Assembly (NCBI GenBank): GCA_913775795.1
Contig: CAJYLT010000005.1
Location: 1-64,000 of the forward strand
Source of the DNA: an uncultured Sphingomonas sp.
GTDB lineage: Bacteria; Pseudomonadota; Alphaproteobacteria; Sphingomonadales; Sphingomonadaceae
Reading direction: 5' to 3'
DNA length: 64,000 bases
Both the position numbers and the translations under genes were made by a program. Below the pieces are notes generated by a model, which ran no database searches, was not told where the DNA came from, and worked only from the letters and a program-made list of their open reading frames with translations. Shown here in pieces: positions 24,221-33,157 of this stretch; position 1 is the first letter of the stretch, and the number at the start of each line of letters is the position of its first letter.

Positions 24221-26914
24221 TTAGAACCGTAGCGTCGCACCCAACAGGAAGCGACGGCCGTACGTCTGATAATCGATGACCGCACGCGGATCGCGCGGAT
24301 CGACCGTCGCGAACCGCTCGTCGGTCAGATTCTGGCCCTGAAGGAAGAGCGAAACCCCCTCAAGCGCAGACCCAGGCTGGAAGTCGTAGCCGACCTGTGC
24401 GTCGAAGATCGTTTCGTCGAGCGCCCGGCGCCGCACGCGGTTGGCGGCAAGACCCGACAGTTCACCCACGAAGGTCGAGCGATAACGAACCGACCCGCGC
24501 AGGTTGAAGCCCCACTTCTCGAAATACGCGGTGCCGTTGGCGACCCACTTCGAATAGCCCGGAATATCCTCGGCCGGCGACGTCGGGGTCGGCTTGATCT
24601 CGGTCTCGGTATAGCTGACGCCGCCGGTTACACCGAACCCGTCGAGGAAACCGATGACCTCACCCAACGGAAGCGTCGCGGCAAGCTCGGCACCGTAGAT
24701 GTTGCCGCCGACACCGTTAATCGGCGCATTCAGCACGCCGATGTCAGTCGGCGGGCGCAGACCCGCAGGCTTCGGATAGGGGCCATAGTCGAACGGTATT
24801 TCAAGATTGTACACGAAGCTCTTGAGGTCCTTATAGAACCCCTGAAGCGCGATGTAGCCCTTGGTGCCAAAATACTTCTCGATCGTCGCGTCGAACGAGT
24901 TTGAGCGGATCGGGCGCAGGTACGGATTGCCGCCGCTGCCCTCGTAGCGATTCAGCGCGGTATTCAGGCCGTACCCGATCGCGATCCGCATGTCATCGAG
25001 ACGCGCCCGCTGCATCTGGCGCGCGGCACCGATGCGGAACACGAAGTCGCTTGGCAGGCGCAGCGACAGGTTCAGCACCGGCAGCACGTCGATGTAATCG
25101 TCGCCCGCCAGCGCCGGCTGGAGCACTTGGCCCGCGGCGACGAGACCCGACGACTTCTGCACGGTCGAGACGAACTGGACGCCGATATTCCCGGTCAGCA
25201 CCGACGCGCCGATCTCGTGGTCGATGTTCGCCTGGAGATAGGCGCTCATCACGTCTTCGTTGATGCGGAACGCCTTGGCCGGCACGTCGAGGCTGGTGTT
25301 GGGCGTCAGCTGATAGATACCGCCCGCCAAAAGCTGCGCCGGGTCGTAGCTGACCATCGGACCGAGGCCAAGATAGGACAGATTGGTCGCGCCCAGCAGA
25401 TATTCCTGCGGAATGACGCGCTCGCGCAGGCCGCCCGAGAGCTGCAGCAGCGCTTCGTTCGGGGTCAGCGACTTTTCGCGGCGGGTATAGTTGAGGCCGA
25501 ACTGGATCGAGCGGAGGAAGCCGTCCATCTCCTTTTCGACTTCGCCGCGATATTGCTGGATCTCATCCTTGACGACGCGATCGTTGAAATAGCCCGCCTG
25601 GATGTTCGAGCCGCCCCAGCCCTGCGGGTCGGTCAGCTTGATGAGGTTGGGGTCCGAATAGTTGAGCGTCGGCGAGAAGACGGTGCCCGTCTTTCCGGTG
25701 GTGAAGCCGATCGTGTCGCGCGCGCCGACATTCTGGCCATAGCCGGTGCCGGCATAGCTTTCGATGATCGTTTCGCTGCGGTCGGTCTTCGAATAGCTGA
25801 CGTCGATGAACGCGTTCCAGCCGTCATCGCCCTCGTAGCGCTGGTTCATGCCGAACGAATAGAGCTTCGCCTTGCGGCTGAAGCTGTCGTTGCGGATCAC
25901 GCCCTCGACGCCGGTGAAGGTGCCCGAGGTGACGAGGCCGCCCTCGACATTTGCGCGGGTCAGCGTTGCGTTGCCGAACGCGAGCGGAAGTTCGATGCCG
26001 CGCTTGATCTGCGGATCGTCGAAGTCCGAATAGAAGCCGTCGAACGTGATCGTGTAGTTGGGCGCCGGCCGATACTGAAGCGTGCCCTGCAGGCCGAGCC
26101 GCTTGAGATTGGTCGAGGTGACATACGACTTCGACCCGCCGATCACGCCGGCTCCCGGCGCAATCGCTCCGGCATCGGCATAGCCCCAGGCGTTGAATTC
26201 CTGGATCTGGTATGGCTCGTCGAGATAGTTCGCCGACAGCGCGATGCCGATCGTGTCGTTCGCGAACTGGTCGACGTATGTGCCGAACACGCGATAGCCA
26301 TATTCCTTCGACCCGGCGTTCAGCTTGCCGAGGTCGGTGTAGACACCGCGGCCGCCGACGGCGAGCACGCGCTTGCCGGTGTCGAGCGGACGAATCGTCT
26401 TGAGATCGACGGTGCCCGACAGGCCCTGCCCGATCAGCGTCGCCTGCGCGGTCTTGTAGACCAGCACCTGGTTGATGACTTCGGAGGGATACTGGTCGTA
26501 CTCGACGGCGCGATTGTCGCCGGTCGAGGTCTGCTCGCGGCCGTTCAGCAGCGTCGACGAGAAATCGGGCGCGAAGCCGCGGATCGAGACGCCCGACGAG
26601 CGGCCCGAGATGCGCTGCGAGGTCAGGCCCGGCAGGCGCGCGATCGATTCCGCGATCGAGGCGTCGGGCAGGCGGGCGATATCCTCGGCCGAGACCGACT
26701 CGACGACCTGGTCGCGCGACTTCTTGGCGTTGACCGCGCTCTCGAGGCTGGCGCGGAAGCCGGTCACGACGATGTCGTCGGCGGGCGCAGCGTCCTGTGC
26801 GGCGGGATTGGTGGTGTCGCCGGCGTCCTGCGCCATGGCGGGGGCGGCGGTCGCCGCAAACGTGAGCGCAGTGGCGCCCAGCAGCGCGGCCCGAATCGAA
26901 ATGGATGCCTTCAT
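24221..26914 (-). CDS. TonB-dependent receptor (maltodextrin type)
   Basis: An 897-residue outer-membrane receptor. Signal peptide ends near PAMAQ; a TonB-box-like DDIVVTGFRASL follows; plug domain (ARLPDASIAESIARLPGLT, RGFAPDFSSTLLNGREQ); 22-strand barrel ending in the aromatic FLLGATLRF. The family in this phylogenetic group imports oligosaccharides; the adjacent amylase and glucosidase point to alpha-glucans. ATG 26914 has GGGGAGAG upstream. It heads the minus-strand unit and is divergent from the LacI-type regulator. Confidence 0.93.
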   Translation of the reverse strand: MKASISIRAALLGATALTFAATAAPAMAQDAGDTTNPAAQDAAPADDIVVTGFRASLESAVNAKKSRDQVVESVSAEDIARLPDASIAESIARLPGLTSQRISGRSSGVSIRGFAPDFSSTLLNGREQTSTGDNRAVEYDQYPSEVINQVLVYKTAQATLIGQGLSGTVDLKTIRPLDTGKRVLAVGGRGVYTDLGKLNAGSKEYGYRVFGTYVDQFANDTIGIALSANYLDEPYQIQEFNAWGYADAGAIAPGAGVIGGSKSYVTSTNLKRLGLQGTLQYRPAPNYTITFDGFYSDFDDPQIKRGIELPLAFGNATLTRANVEGGLVTSGTFTGVEGVIRNDSFSRKAKLYSFGMNQRYEGDDGWNAFIDVSYSKTDRSETIIESYAGTGYGQNVGARDTIGFTTGKTGTVFSPTLNYSDPNLIKLTDPQGWGGSNIQAGYFNDRVVKDEIQQYRGEVEKEMDGFLRSIQFGLNYTRREKSLTPNEALLQLSGGLRERVIPQEYLLGATNLSYLGLGPMVSYDPAQLLAGGIYQLTPNTSLDVPAKAFRINEDVMSAYLQANIDHEIGASVLTGNIGVQFVSTVQKSSGLVAAGQVLQPALAGDDYIDVLPVLNLSLRLPSDFVFRIGAARQMQRARLDDMRIAIGYGLNTALNRYEGSGGNPYLRPIRSNSFDATIEKYFGTKGYIALQGFYKDLKSFVYNLEIPFDYGPYPKPAGLRPPTDIGVLNAPINGVGGNIYGAELAATLPLGEVIGFLDGFGVTGGVSYTETEIKPTPTSPAEDIPGYSKWVANGTAYFEKWGFNLRGSVRYRSTFVGELSGLAANRVRRRALDETIFDAQVGYDFQPGSALEGVSLFLQGQNLTDERFATVDPRDPRAVIDYQTYGRRFLLGATLRF

Positions 26915-27042
26915 GTCTCTCCCCTGTCGCAACCCTGCTTGTGACCGCAGGCTCGCTTCCCGAAAAACGGGTATGGCGACGACGCCGCCAACCGCTTCAC
27001 GACGCGGCCATTATCGTCGGGCGGGTGCGGCCGAACAGAAGG

Positions 27043-27070
27043 CATACGTATGTCATGCAACCGTCATGCA
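27043..27070. promoter_or_regulatory. Candidate regulator sites upstream of the receptor
   Basis: A perfect 10-base palindrome CATACGTATG (27043-27052) adjoins two direct copies of GTCATGCA (27052-27059, 27063-27070) spaced 11 bases apart, one helical turn. Located about 130-155 bases ahead of the receptor start in the divergent intergenic region. Confidence 0.4.
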
Positions 27071-27125
27071 TCGCGGCTGTTGCCCGATTGCCACTGTGGT
27101 CGGCGGCGGCGCGCTTTACCGTTCG

Positions 27126-27145
27126 GGACGCTTGCTTTAGCGTCC
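27126..27145. promoter_or_regulatory. Candidate operator ahead of the LacI-type gene
   Basis: Inverted repeat GGACGCT / AGCGTCC with a 6-base spacer, 50 bases before the regulator start. Size and symmetry suit a LacI-family operator (autoregulation) but could also form an RNA hairpin. The remainder of 26915-27194 shows no gene. Confidence 0.4.
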
Positions 27146-27194
27146 GCGGCCGGGCGAGCGCAGACCCGCCATCAGGGAACGAGGAAAGCCGATC

Positions 27195-28241
27195 GTGAGC
27201 CGCCCGGCGTCGCAGCGCCCGACATCCTTCGACATCGCGTACCGCGCGGGCGTGTCGCAGCCGACCGTCAGCCGGGCGCTGCGTGGCTCGACCTCGGTCA
27301 GTGCCGAGACGCGCGCGCGGATCGAGGCGATCGCGCGCGAACTGGGCTATGCGGTCGACAAGAACGCTTCTTCGCTGCGCAGCCAGCAGTCGCACACGCT
27401 GGCGCTTCTCTTCTTCGAGGATCCGACCGCCGACGCCAGCCTCATCAACCCGTTCTTCCTGTCGATGCTCGGCTGGATCACCCGGCACACGGCGAATGCG
27501 GGATACGACCTGCTCATCTCGTTCCAGCAGCTCTCGGGCGACTGGCACAAGGCATATGAGGACAGCCGCAAGGCCGACGGGATCATCCTTCTCGGCTATG
27601 GCGATTACGAGGCGTATCGCCCGCGCCTCGAGCAATTGCGCGCGCAGGGCACGCATTACGTTCGCTGGGGCTCGCCCGAGCCGGGCGACGGCGGCGCGAC
27701 GATCGGCTGCGACAATCGCGCCGGCGGGCGGCTGGCGACCGAGCACCTGATCGGCCATGGGCGCCGCCGGATCGCGTTCCTGGGCGCGGGCGACGACCAT
27801 TATCCCGAGTTTCGCGACCGCTATCTCGGCTATCTCGACGCGCTCGCCGCGGCGGGCATGAGTGCCGACCCGGCGCTTCAGGTCGATGCGATCACGCTGG
27901 AACAGGCGGGCGCCGATGCGATCGGCGAGCTGTTCGCGCGCGGCGTCGCCTTCGACGGCATCGTCGCGGCCAGCGACCTGATCGCCATCGGCGCGATGCA
28001 GGCACTGGAACGGCGCGGCTATGCCGTCCCGCGCGCGGTGTCGGTCGTGGGCTTCGACGATATTCCCGCCGCGCAGCAGGCCTCGCCCCCGCTCACGACC
28101 GTGCAGCAGGATGCCAAGGCCGCGGGCGAGGCGCTGGTCGGCACGCTGCTCGACCGGATCACCGGGCGCGAGCCGCCCGCCGGCCCCCTGCCCGTCCGCC
28201 TGATCGTCCGGGCAAGCTGCGGCGCGCATACGAATACGTGA
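27195..28241 (+). CDS. LacI-family transcriptional regulator
   Basis: A 348-residue regulator: helix-turn-helix at about 10-32 (TSFDIAYRAGVSQPTVSRAL), hinge, then a periplasmic-binding-protein-like effector domain with DGIILLGYGDYE, IGCDNRAGGRLATEHLI and VSVVGFDDIPAAQQ. Initiates at GTG 27195 after GAGGAAAG. Divergent from the receptor gene and upstream of the permease, so it probably represses the locus and responds to a maltose-type sugar. Effector is inferred. Confidence 0.92.
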   Translation: MSRPASQRPTSFDIAYRAGVSQPTVSRALRGSTSVSAETRARIEAIARELGYAVDKNASSLRSQQSHTLALLFFEDPTADASLINPFFLSMLGWITRHTANAGYDLLISFQQLSGDWHKAYEDSRKADGIILLGYGDYEAYRPRLEQLRAQGTHYVRWGSPEPGDGGATIGCDNRAGGRLATEHLIGHGRRRIAFLGAGDDHYPEFRDRYLGYLDALAAAGMSADPALQVDAITLEQAGADAIGELFARGVAFDGIVAASDLIAIGAMQALERRGYAVPRAVSVVGFDDIPAAQQASPPLTTVQQDAKAAGEALVGTLLDRITGREPPAGPLPVRLIVRASCGAHTNT

Positions 28242-28308
28242 AGCGCCCCGCGCCCCCGCTTCATAAGGATGACGCCGACAGGGCGGCCAGCGTCCACGGG
28301 GAGGATAC

Positions 28309-29769
28309 ATGAACAAGCCGCGCCAGAGCATGGCGGGTCTCTGGAACATCTCGTTCGGCTTTTTCGGGATCCAGATCGCGTTCGCGCTTCAGAACGCCAA
28401 TGTCAGCCGCATCTTCCAGTCGCTGGGCGCCGAGATCGATCAGCTCGCGTTTCTGTCGATCGCCGGGCCGGTCACGGGCCTGCTCGTCCAGCCAGTCATC
28501 GGCCATTATTCGGACCGCACGTGGAGCCGCTTCGGCCGCCGCCGGCCCTTCTTCCTTGGCGGCGCGATCCTGGTGGCGTTGGCGCTGGTCGGGATGCCGC
28601 ATGCCGGCGTGCTGCTGACCGCGGCGATCATGCTGTGGCTGCTCGATGCGTCGCTCAACATCTCGATGGAGCCGTTCCGCGCCTTCGTCGGCGACATGCT
28701 GGGCAAGGAACAGCAAACCGCGGGCTACGCCTTCCAGACCGCGTTCATCGGCGCGGGCGCCGTCGTCGGCTCGCTGGCGCCCGAGCTCCTCAACATGGCG
28801 GGCGTCGCCAACACCGCGCCAGCGGGGGTCATTCCGCCGTCGGTTCGATACGCCTTCTATATCGGCGCTGCGGCGATCCTGTTGGCGGTGCTGTGGACCG
28901 TGCTCACCACGCGCGAATATCCGCCCGAGCAGATGGAAACCTTTGCCGGCCCCGCCGCGCCCGAGCATGAGGCGACGGTGGTGGCCCCCGCCAATGGCCC
29001 GATCTGGGCGCTGGCGGGCGTCGCCGTGGTGGCGGGAGTCTATGCGCTCGCGCTCGACAAGGCGGTCTATGTCCTCGGCGGAGCATTGGTCGCGTTCGGA
29101 TTGGCCCGTGTCGCGGCGCGGTCGATGGCGGCGAATGGCAGCCGAAGCGCGCTGGTCCTCATCAATTCCGACCTAGCACAGATGCCGCCGACGATGCGCC
29201 GCCTCGCGCTCGTTCAGTTCTTCACCTGGTCGGCCCTGTTCATCCTGTGGATCTATACCACCCCGGTCGTGACGCAGGTCGTGTTCGGCTCCACCGATCC
29301 CACCAGCGCCGCCTTTAACGAAGGGGCTGACTGGGTCGGCGTCCTGTTTGCCAGCTACAACGGGATCGCGGCGGTCGGCGCGTTTGTGCTGCCCTGGCTG
29401 GCGGGCCGGATCGGCAAGGTGAAGACGCATGTCTTTGGCCTGCTGTGCGGCGCGGCCGGGTTTGCGACGATCCTGGTCACCCGCGACGCGCACCTGCTGC
29501 TGGTGGCGATGGTGTTCGTCGGCATCGCCTGGGCGTCGATCCTGACGATGCCGTATGCGATCCTGGCCGGCGCGCTCGATCCGCGGAAGTACGGGATCTA
29601 CATGGGGCTGTTCAACATCTTCATCGTCGTGCCCCAGCTGATCGTCGCGGCGGTGATGGGTGCCGTCATCAAGGCGTTCTTCCCCGGCCAGCCGGTCTGG
29701 ACGATGGCGATCGGCGCGGCCGTGATGGTGCTCGCCGCAGCCACGATGCTGCGCGTGAAAGAGGCCTGA
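28309..29769 (+). CDS. MFS sugar permease (GPH/SUC-like, maltose or sucrose type)
   Basis: A 486-residue, 12-helix transporter. The loop GHYSDRTWSRFGRRRPFF (about 65-82) is characteristic of the sucrose/maltose cation symporter group, with PFRAFVGDMLG further on. It would carry di- or oligosaccharides from periplasm to cytosol for the GH13 alpha-glucosidase. ATG 28309 has a GGGGAGGA site. 67 bases downstream of the regulator on the same strand. Confidence 0.9.
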   Translation: MNKPRQSMAGLWNISFGFFGIQIAFALQNANVSRIFQSLGAEIDQLAFLSIAGPVTGLLVQPVIGHYSDRTWSRFGRRRPFFLGGAILVALALVGMPHAGVLLTAAIMLWLLDASLNISMEPFRAFVGDMLGKEQQTAGYAFQTAFIGAGAVVGSLAPELLNMAGVANTAPAGVIPPSVRYAFYIGAAAILLAVLWTVLTTREYPPEQMETFAGPAAPEHEATVVAPANGPIWALAGVAVVAGVYALALDKAVYVLGGALVAFGLARVAARSMAANGSRSALVLINSDLAQMPPTMRRLALVQFFTWSALFILWIYTTPVVTQVVFGSTDPTSAAFNEGADWVGVLFASYNGIAAVGAFVLPWLAGRIGKVKTHVFGLLCGAAGFATILVTRDAHLLLVAMVFVGIAWASILTMPYAILAGALDPRKYGIYMGLFNIFIVVPQLIVAAVMGAVIKAFFPGQPVWTMAIGAAVMVLAAATMLRVKEA

Positions 29770-29777
29770 CGCTTTTC

Positions 29778-29838
29778 CCCTCCGGTTTCGCTTTCAAGTG
29801 TGGTGGTTCGGCATTACACTTGGGGCATCACCGGAGGG
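29778..29838 (+). promoter_or_regulatory. Nested inverted repeat covering the SPFH gene RBS
   Basis: Outer arms CCCTCCGG (29778-29785) and CCGGAGGG (29831-29838); inner arms CAAGTGT (29795-29801) and ACACTTG (29816-29822). The right outer arm contains the GGAGGG ribosome binding site of the gene starting at 29844, so the folded leader would hide it. Confidence 0.6.
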
Positions 29839-29843
29839 ATCCC

Positions 29844-30839
29844 ATGGGCATTCTCGATTTTCTGAAGAAGCAGTTCGTCGACGTCATCGATTGGGTAGAG
29901 GAGCCCGGCGACCTCGCCATCCGCTATCCGATGGAGGATCGCGAGATCCAGAACGGTGCCGCGCTGACGGTGCGCGAGGGGCAGGTCGCGTTCTTCTATA
30001 ACGAGGGGCAGATGGCCGACGCGTTCGGGCCGGGCCAGCATACGCTGAACACGCAGAACCTGCCGCTCCTCACCGCGCTCCAGAACTGGGACAAGGGCTT
30101 CCAGTCGCCGTTCAAGGCCGACGTGCTGTTCTTCACGCAGAAGGAACAGGCCGGCCTCAAATGGGGCACGTCGCAGCCCGTCACCGTGCGCGACAAGGAG
30201 TTCGGCCCGCTGCGCATCCGCGCGTTCGGCGGCTACAGTTTCCGCATCGAACAGCCGCCGGTGTTCCAGGCCAAGCTGATGGGCACGCTCGATCACGTCC
30301 GCGTCGGCGATGTGGAGGGCCAGCTGCGCTCGGCGATCGCGACGCAGCTTGCGACCTCGCTCGGTCGCAGCGAGTTCGGCTTCGTCGACATGGCTGCCGA
30401 TCAGGCGGCGATGTCCGACCGCCTGCGCGAGATGGTGCAGCCCGCCTTCACCCAATGGGGCCTCAGCTGCCAGACCTTCTTCGTCGAGAGCCTGTCGCTG
30501 CCCGACGAGGTGCAGAAATATCTCGACAAGGCATCGTCGATGCGCGTCGTCGGCGACCTCGACCGCTTCGTGAAGTTCCAGAGCGCCGACGCGATCGAAA
30601 AGGCGGCGAGTGCTGAGGGCGGGGTCGCGAGCCTGGGCGTCGGCGCGGGTGCGGGCATGGCGCTGGGTCAGGCGATGGCCGCGGGCCTTGGCGGCGGCGG
30701 TCAGGCGAGCGCGCCCGCTGGCGGCGGCGACGATCCGTACGGCCAGATCGAGAAACTGCACAAGCTGCTGACGATCGGCGCGATCACCCAGGCGGACTTC
30801 GACGCGAAGAAGGCGGAGTTGCTGGGCCGGATTCGCTGA
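29844..30839 (+). CDS. SPFH-domain protein with C-terminal SHOCT (YdjI / virion-core-protein-like)
   Basis: A 331-residue cytosolic protein. N-terminal MGILDFLKKQFVDVIDW, then an SPFH-like core (about 30-240; LTVREGQVAFFYNEGQ, FGGYSFRIEQP), a Gly/Ala-rich linker and a SHOCT motif (about 295-331; IEKLHKLLTIGAITQADFDA). Related proteins, such as B. subtilis YdjI, act in membrane-stress complexes alongside zinc-ribbon membrane proteins. The next genes here encode zinc-ribbon DUF4178 proteins, matching that association. ATG 29844 within CCATGG. Confidence 0.85.
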   Translation: MGILDFLKKQFVDVIDWVEEPGDLAIRYPMEDREIQNGAALTVREGQVAFFYNEGQMADAFGPGQHTLNTQNLPLLTALQNWDKGFQSPFKADVLFFTQKEQAGLKWGTSQPVTVRDKEFGPLRIRAFGGYSFRIEQPPVFQAKLMGTLDHVRVGDVEGQLRSAIATQLATSLGRSEFGFVDMAADQAAMSDRLREMVQPAFTQWGLSCQTFFVESLSLPDEVQKYLDKASSMRVVGDLDRFVKFQSADAIEKAASAEGGVASLGVGAGAGMALGQAMAAGLGGGGQASAPAGGGDDPYGQIEKLHKLLTIGAITQADFDAKKAELLGRIR

Positions 30840-30843
30840 TCGT

Positions 30844-30968
30844 CTCCCCTCCCTGACAAGGGAGGGGTCGGGGTGGGTCGGCCCGCGATGGCCGCCTCAT
30901 CTGCCGCGAATGCCACGCCCGACAATCGGCCCACCCACCCCCAGCCCCTCCCTTCTCAGGGAGGGGAG
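30844..30968. repeat. Imperfect 40-base inverted repeat (REP-like)
   Basis: Left arm 30844-30884 starts CTCCCCTCCCTGACAAGGGA; right arm 30928-30968 is its reverse complement with a few mismatches. Each arm contains its own CCCTCCC/GGGAGGG hairpin. It occupies nearly all of the 143-base gap between the SPFH and first DUF4178 gene. Confidence 0.8.
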
Positions 30969-30982
30969 CAGGTCGCCCCTCA

Positions 30983-31651
30983 ATGCTGACCCTACCCTGC
31001 CCCAATTGCGGCGCGCCCGTGACCTTCCGATCGCCGGCGCTGCCCAATCGCGTCTGCGACCATTGCCGCTCGATGCTGGTGCGCAGCGATGTGGGCGTTG
31101 GCGTCGCCGGCGAACAGGCGGCACTGCCGTTCGACGTGTCGCCGATCCAGATCGGCACGCGCGGGCGCTTCGACGGGCGGGCGTTCGAGGTGATCGGCCG
31201 CGTCCGCTGGTCGTGGGACGACGGGTCGTGGAACGAATGGCTGTGCCTGTTCGAGGGCGGCGTCCACGGCTGGCTGGGCGAGGCGATGGGCGATTTCATG
31301 ATGACGTTCGAGCGGCCGCTGGCCGAGGTCCGCTCCGCCGAACTCGACCGCATCGCCCGCGGCGCGCCCGCGCTGCCCGGCCGCAAGGCTGAGATCGACG
31401 GCGAGGAACTGGCGATCGCCGACGCGCGTGAGGTGTCGTGTATCGCCGCCGAGGGCGAGCTGCCCTTCACCGCCCTGCCCGGCTGGACGATCTACTCCGT
31501 CGATCTCAAGGCCGCATCGGGCCGCGCCGCCAGCCTTCAGCGCGAGGGGGGCGAGGCATGGTTCTATGACGGCCGCTATGTGACGCTGGCCGAGCTGTCG
31601 GCCAACAACCTGCGCGCGATCGAGGGATGGACGATGCCGCGCTATGGCTGA
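30983..31651 (+). CDS. DUF4178 protein with N-terminal zinc ribbon
   Basis: A 222-residue soluble protein. Zinc ribbon at about 6-31 (CPNCG ... CDHCRS, two CxxC knuckles), then one DUF4178 module (FEVIGRVRWSWDDGSWNEW, GWLGEAMGDF). DUF4178 function is not established; the module recurs next to polyamine and DUF350 genes. First gene of a packed operon: its stop overlaps the next start by 8 bases. Confidence 0.8.
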   Translation: MLTLPCPNCGAPVTFRSPALPNRVCDHCRSMLVRSDVGVGVAGEQAALPFDVSPIQIGTRGRFDGRAFEVIGRVRWSWDDGSWNEWLCLFEGGVHGWLGEAMGDFMMTFERPLAEVRSAELDRIARGAPALPGRKAEIDGEELAIADAREVSCIAAEGELPFTALPGWTIYSVDLKAASGRAASLQREGGEAWFYDGRYVTLAELSANNLRAIEGWTMPRYG

Positions 31652-32984
31652 CGCTGCCGTCGCCCAGCCCGCCGCGAAGGCGCTGTCCTGCCCCAATTGC
31701 GGCGGCACCGTCACGCTGCGCGCAGCCGGCTATTCCGTCACGGTCGCATGCGAGTATTGCGCGAGCATCCTCGACGTGTCCCAGCCCGAAGTGCGGCTGG
31801 TCACGCGCTACAACGAAAAGGCGTCGCGGCTCGCCATCCCGCTCGGCACGCGCGGCACGCTGGACGGGACCGAGTGGGAAGTGGTCGGCTGGATGGCGCG
31901 CGACGACAGCGGCTATCCGTGGGAGGAGTTCCTCCTCTTCAATCCCTATCACGGCTATCGCTGGCTGATCGAGCAGCGCGGCGGCTGGAGCTTCGGCGAG
32001 CAACTGACCCGGACGCCCGAGGGAAGCTGGGGCGGGCTCAAGGTCGATGGCGAAAGCTACAAGCCCTTCTTCGCCGACGGCACCGCGCGGGTGACCGACG
32101 TGGTCGGCGAATTCTACTGGCGGGTGAAGCGCGGCGACACCGTCCGCACCGACGATTGGGTAAGGCCGGGCGCGATGCTGTCGCGCGAGGCGGACGGCAA
32201 GGAGGTGAACTGGTCGCGCTCGCGCTGGGTCCCCGCCGCCACGATCGCCGCCGCCTTCGGCGTGGCGGCCGGCGGGAAGCCCTGGCCGCCGCTGCCGCAC
32301 CAGCCCTCGCCCGCGCTGCCCTTCGTCAAGGGCGGCATCGTCATCGCCATCCTCGCTTTCCTCGCCCTGTTGGTCGGCGCGTCGATCACCGGCGGCGGCC
32401 GATCGCTCTGGAACGGGTCGATCGCGATCGCCGCCGATGGTCGTGACCAGCAGGCGACGGTCGGCCCGATCGAACTTACCCGTCCCTATCAACGGGTACG
32501 CGTCTCGGCCGACGTGCCCGCGCTGTCGAACGGCTGGGTCGACCTCGACTACACGCTCGTCGATCGCAAGAACCAGGCGAGCTACACCGCGTCGAAGGCG
32601 GCGGAGCGCTACACCGGCCGCGACTCGGACGGCGACTGGAGCGAGGGCGACCAGACCGCCGGCGCCGATTTCGCCGCGCTGCCCGCCGGCACCTACGATC
32701 TCGTCATCGACTACAAAGGCAACAACTGGGTCGATCCGAACAAGTCTTCGGGCAACTTCTGGGATCCCGGCGCAGGCGAACGGACGCCCGACTGGCGCCG
32801 TGATGCCGTCCAGCCGCAGGTGAACATCAGCGTTCGCAGCCGCGGCGGCGCGGGCGGCGGCGTGTTCGTCCTCATGCTGATCCTGATCGTGCTGCCGCTC
32901 GGAGCCGGCCTCCTGATCCATGCCCAGTTCGAGGGCGCCCGCCGCGGCGAGAGCGACTTCGCGTCGGGAGGGGACGACGACTGA
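31644..32984 (+). CDS. Membrane DUF4178 protein with zinc ribbon
   Basis: A 446-residue paralogue-like companion. Zinc ribbon (CPNCGG ... CEYCAS, about 16-41), DUF4178 core (EWEVVGWMARDDSGYPWEEF, GYRWLIEQRGGWSFG), then a transmembrane helix (IVIAILAFLALLVGASI, about 231-247), an extracytoplasmic beta-rich domain of about 150 residues and a second helix near the C-terminus (VFVLMLILIVLPLGAGLL). It shares its stop base with the next start (TGATG). Topology suggests coupling of a cytosolic sensor to the envelope. Confidence 0.8.
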   Translation: MADAAVAQPAAKALSCPNCGGTVTLRAAGYSVTVACEYCASILDVSQPEVRLVTRYNEKASRLAIPLGTRGTLDGTEWEVVGWMARDDSGYPWEEFLLFNPYHGYRWLIEQRGGWSFGEQLTRTPEGSWGGLKVDGESYKPFFADGTARVTDVVGEFYWRVKRGDTVRTDDWVRPGAMLSREADGKEVNWSRSRWVPAATIAAAFGVAAGGKPWPPLPHQPSPALPFVKGGIVIAILAFLALLVGASITGGGRSLWNGSIAIAADGRDQQATVGPIELTRPYQRVRVSADVPALSNGWVDLDYTLVDRKNQASYTASKAAERYTGRDSDGDWSEGDQTAGADFAALPAGTYDLVIDYKGNNWVDPNKSSGNFWDPGAGERTPDWRRDAVQPQVNISVRSRGGAGGGVFVLMLILIVLPLGAGLLIHAQFEGARRGESDFASGGDDD

Positions 32985-33145
32985 TGCGCACCTCGATCTT
33001 TCTCTACGGCCTGTGGTGCCTCGCCATTGTCGGGCTGTTCATGGTCGCCAACACCTATGCCTGGTCGCCGTTCGCGGACGGGCGCAGCGGTCCGCGCGGC
33101 AGCGGCGGCGGCGTCATTTTCGTCGGCGGACCCAACCACAAATAA
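32984..33145 (+). CDS. 53-residue membrane microprotein
   Basis: A 53-residue peptide: one N-terminal helix (SIFLYGLWCLAIVGLFMVAN) and a short Gly/Arg/Pro tail ending GGPNHK. Its ATG shares the final base of the preceding stop (TGATG) and an in-frame TAA lies 12 bases before the DUF350 gene. The gene has codon use like its neighbours and sits precisely between two operon genes, which is the main support. Function unknown. Confidence 0.7.
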   Translation: MRTSIFLYGLWCLAIVGLFMVANTYAWSPFADGRSGPRGSGGGVIFVGGPNHK

Positions 33146-33157
33146 AGGGGATTTCGG

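Noticed and set aside
25127-26944. 605-codon plus-strand frame over the TonB receptor
   Set aside because: Antisense shadow of a clear receptor gene.
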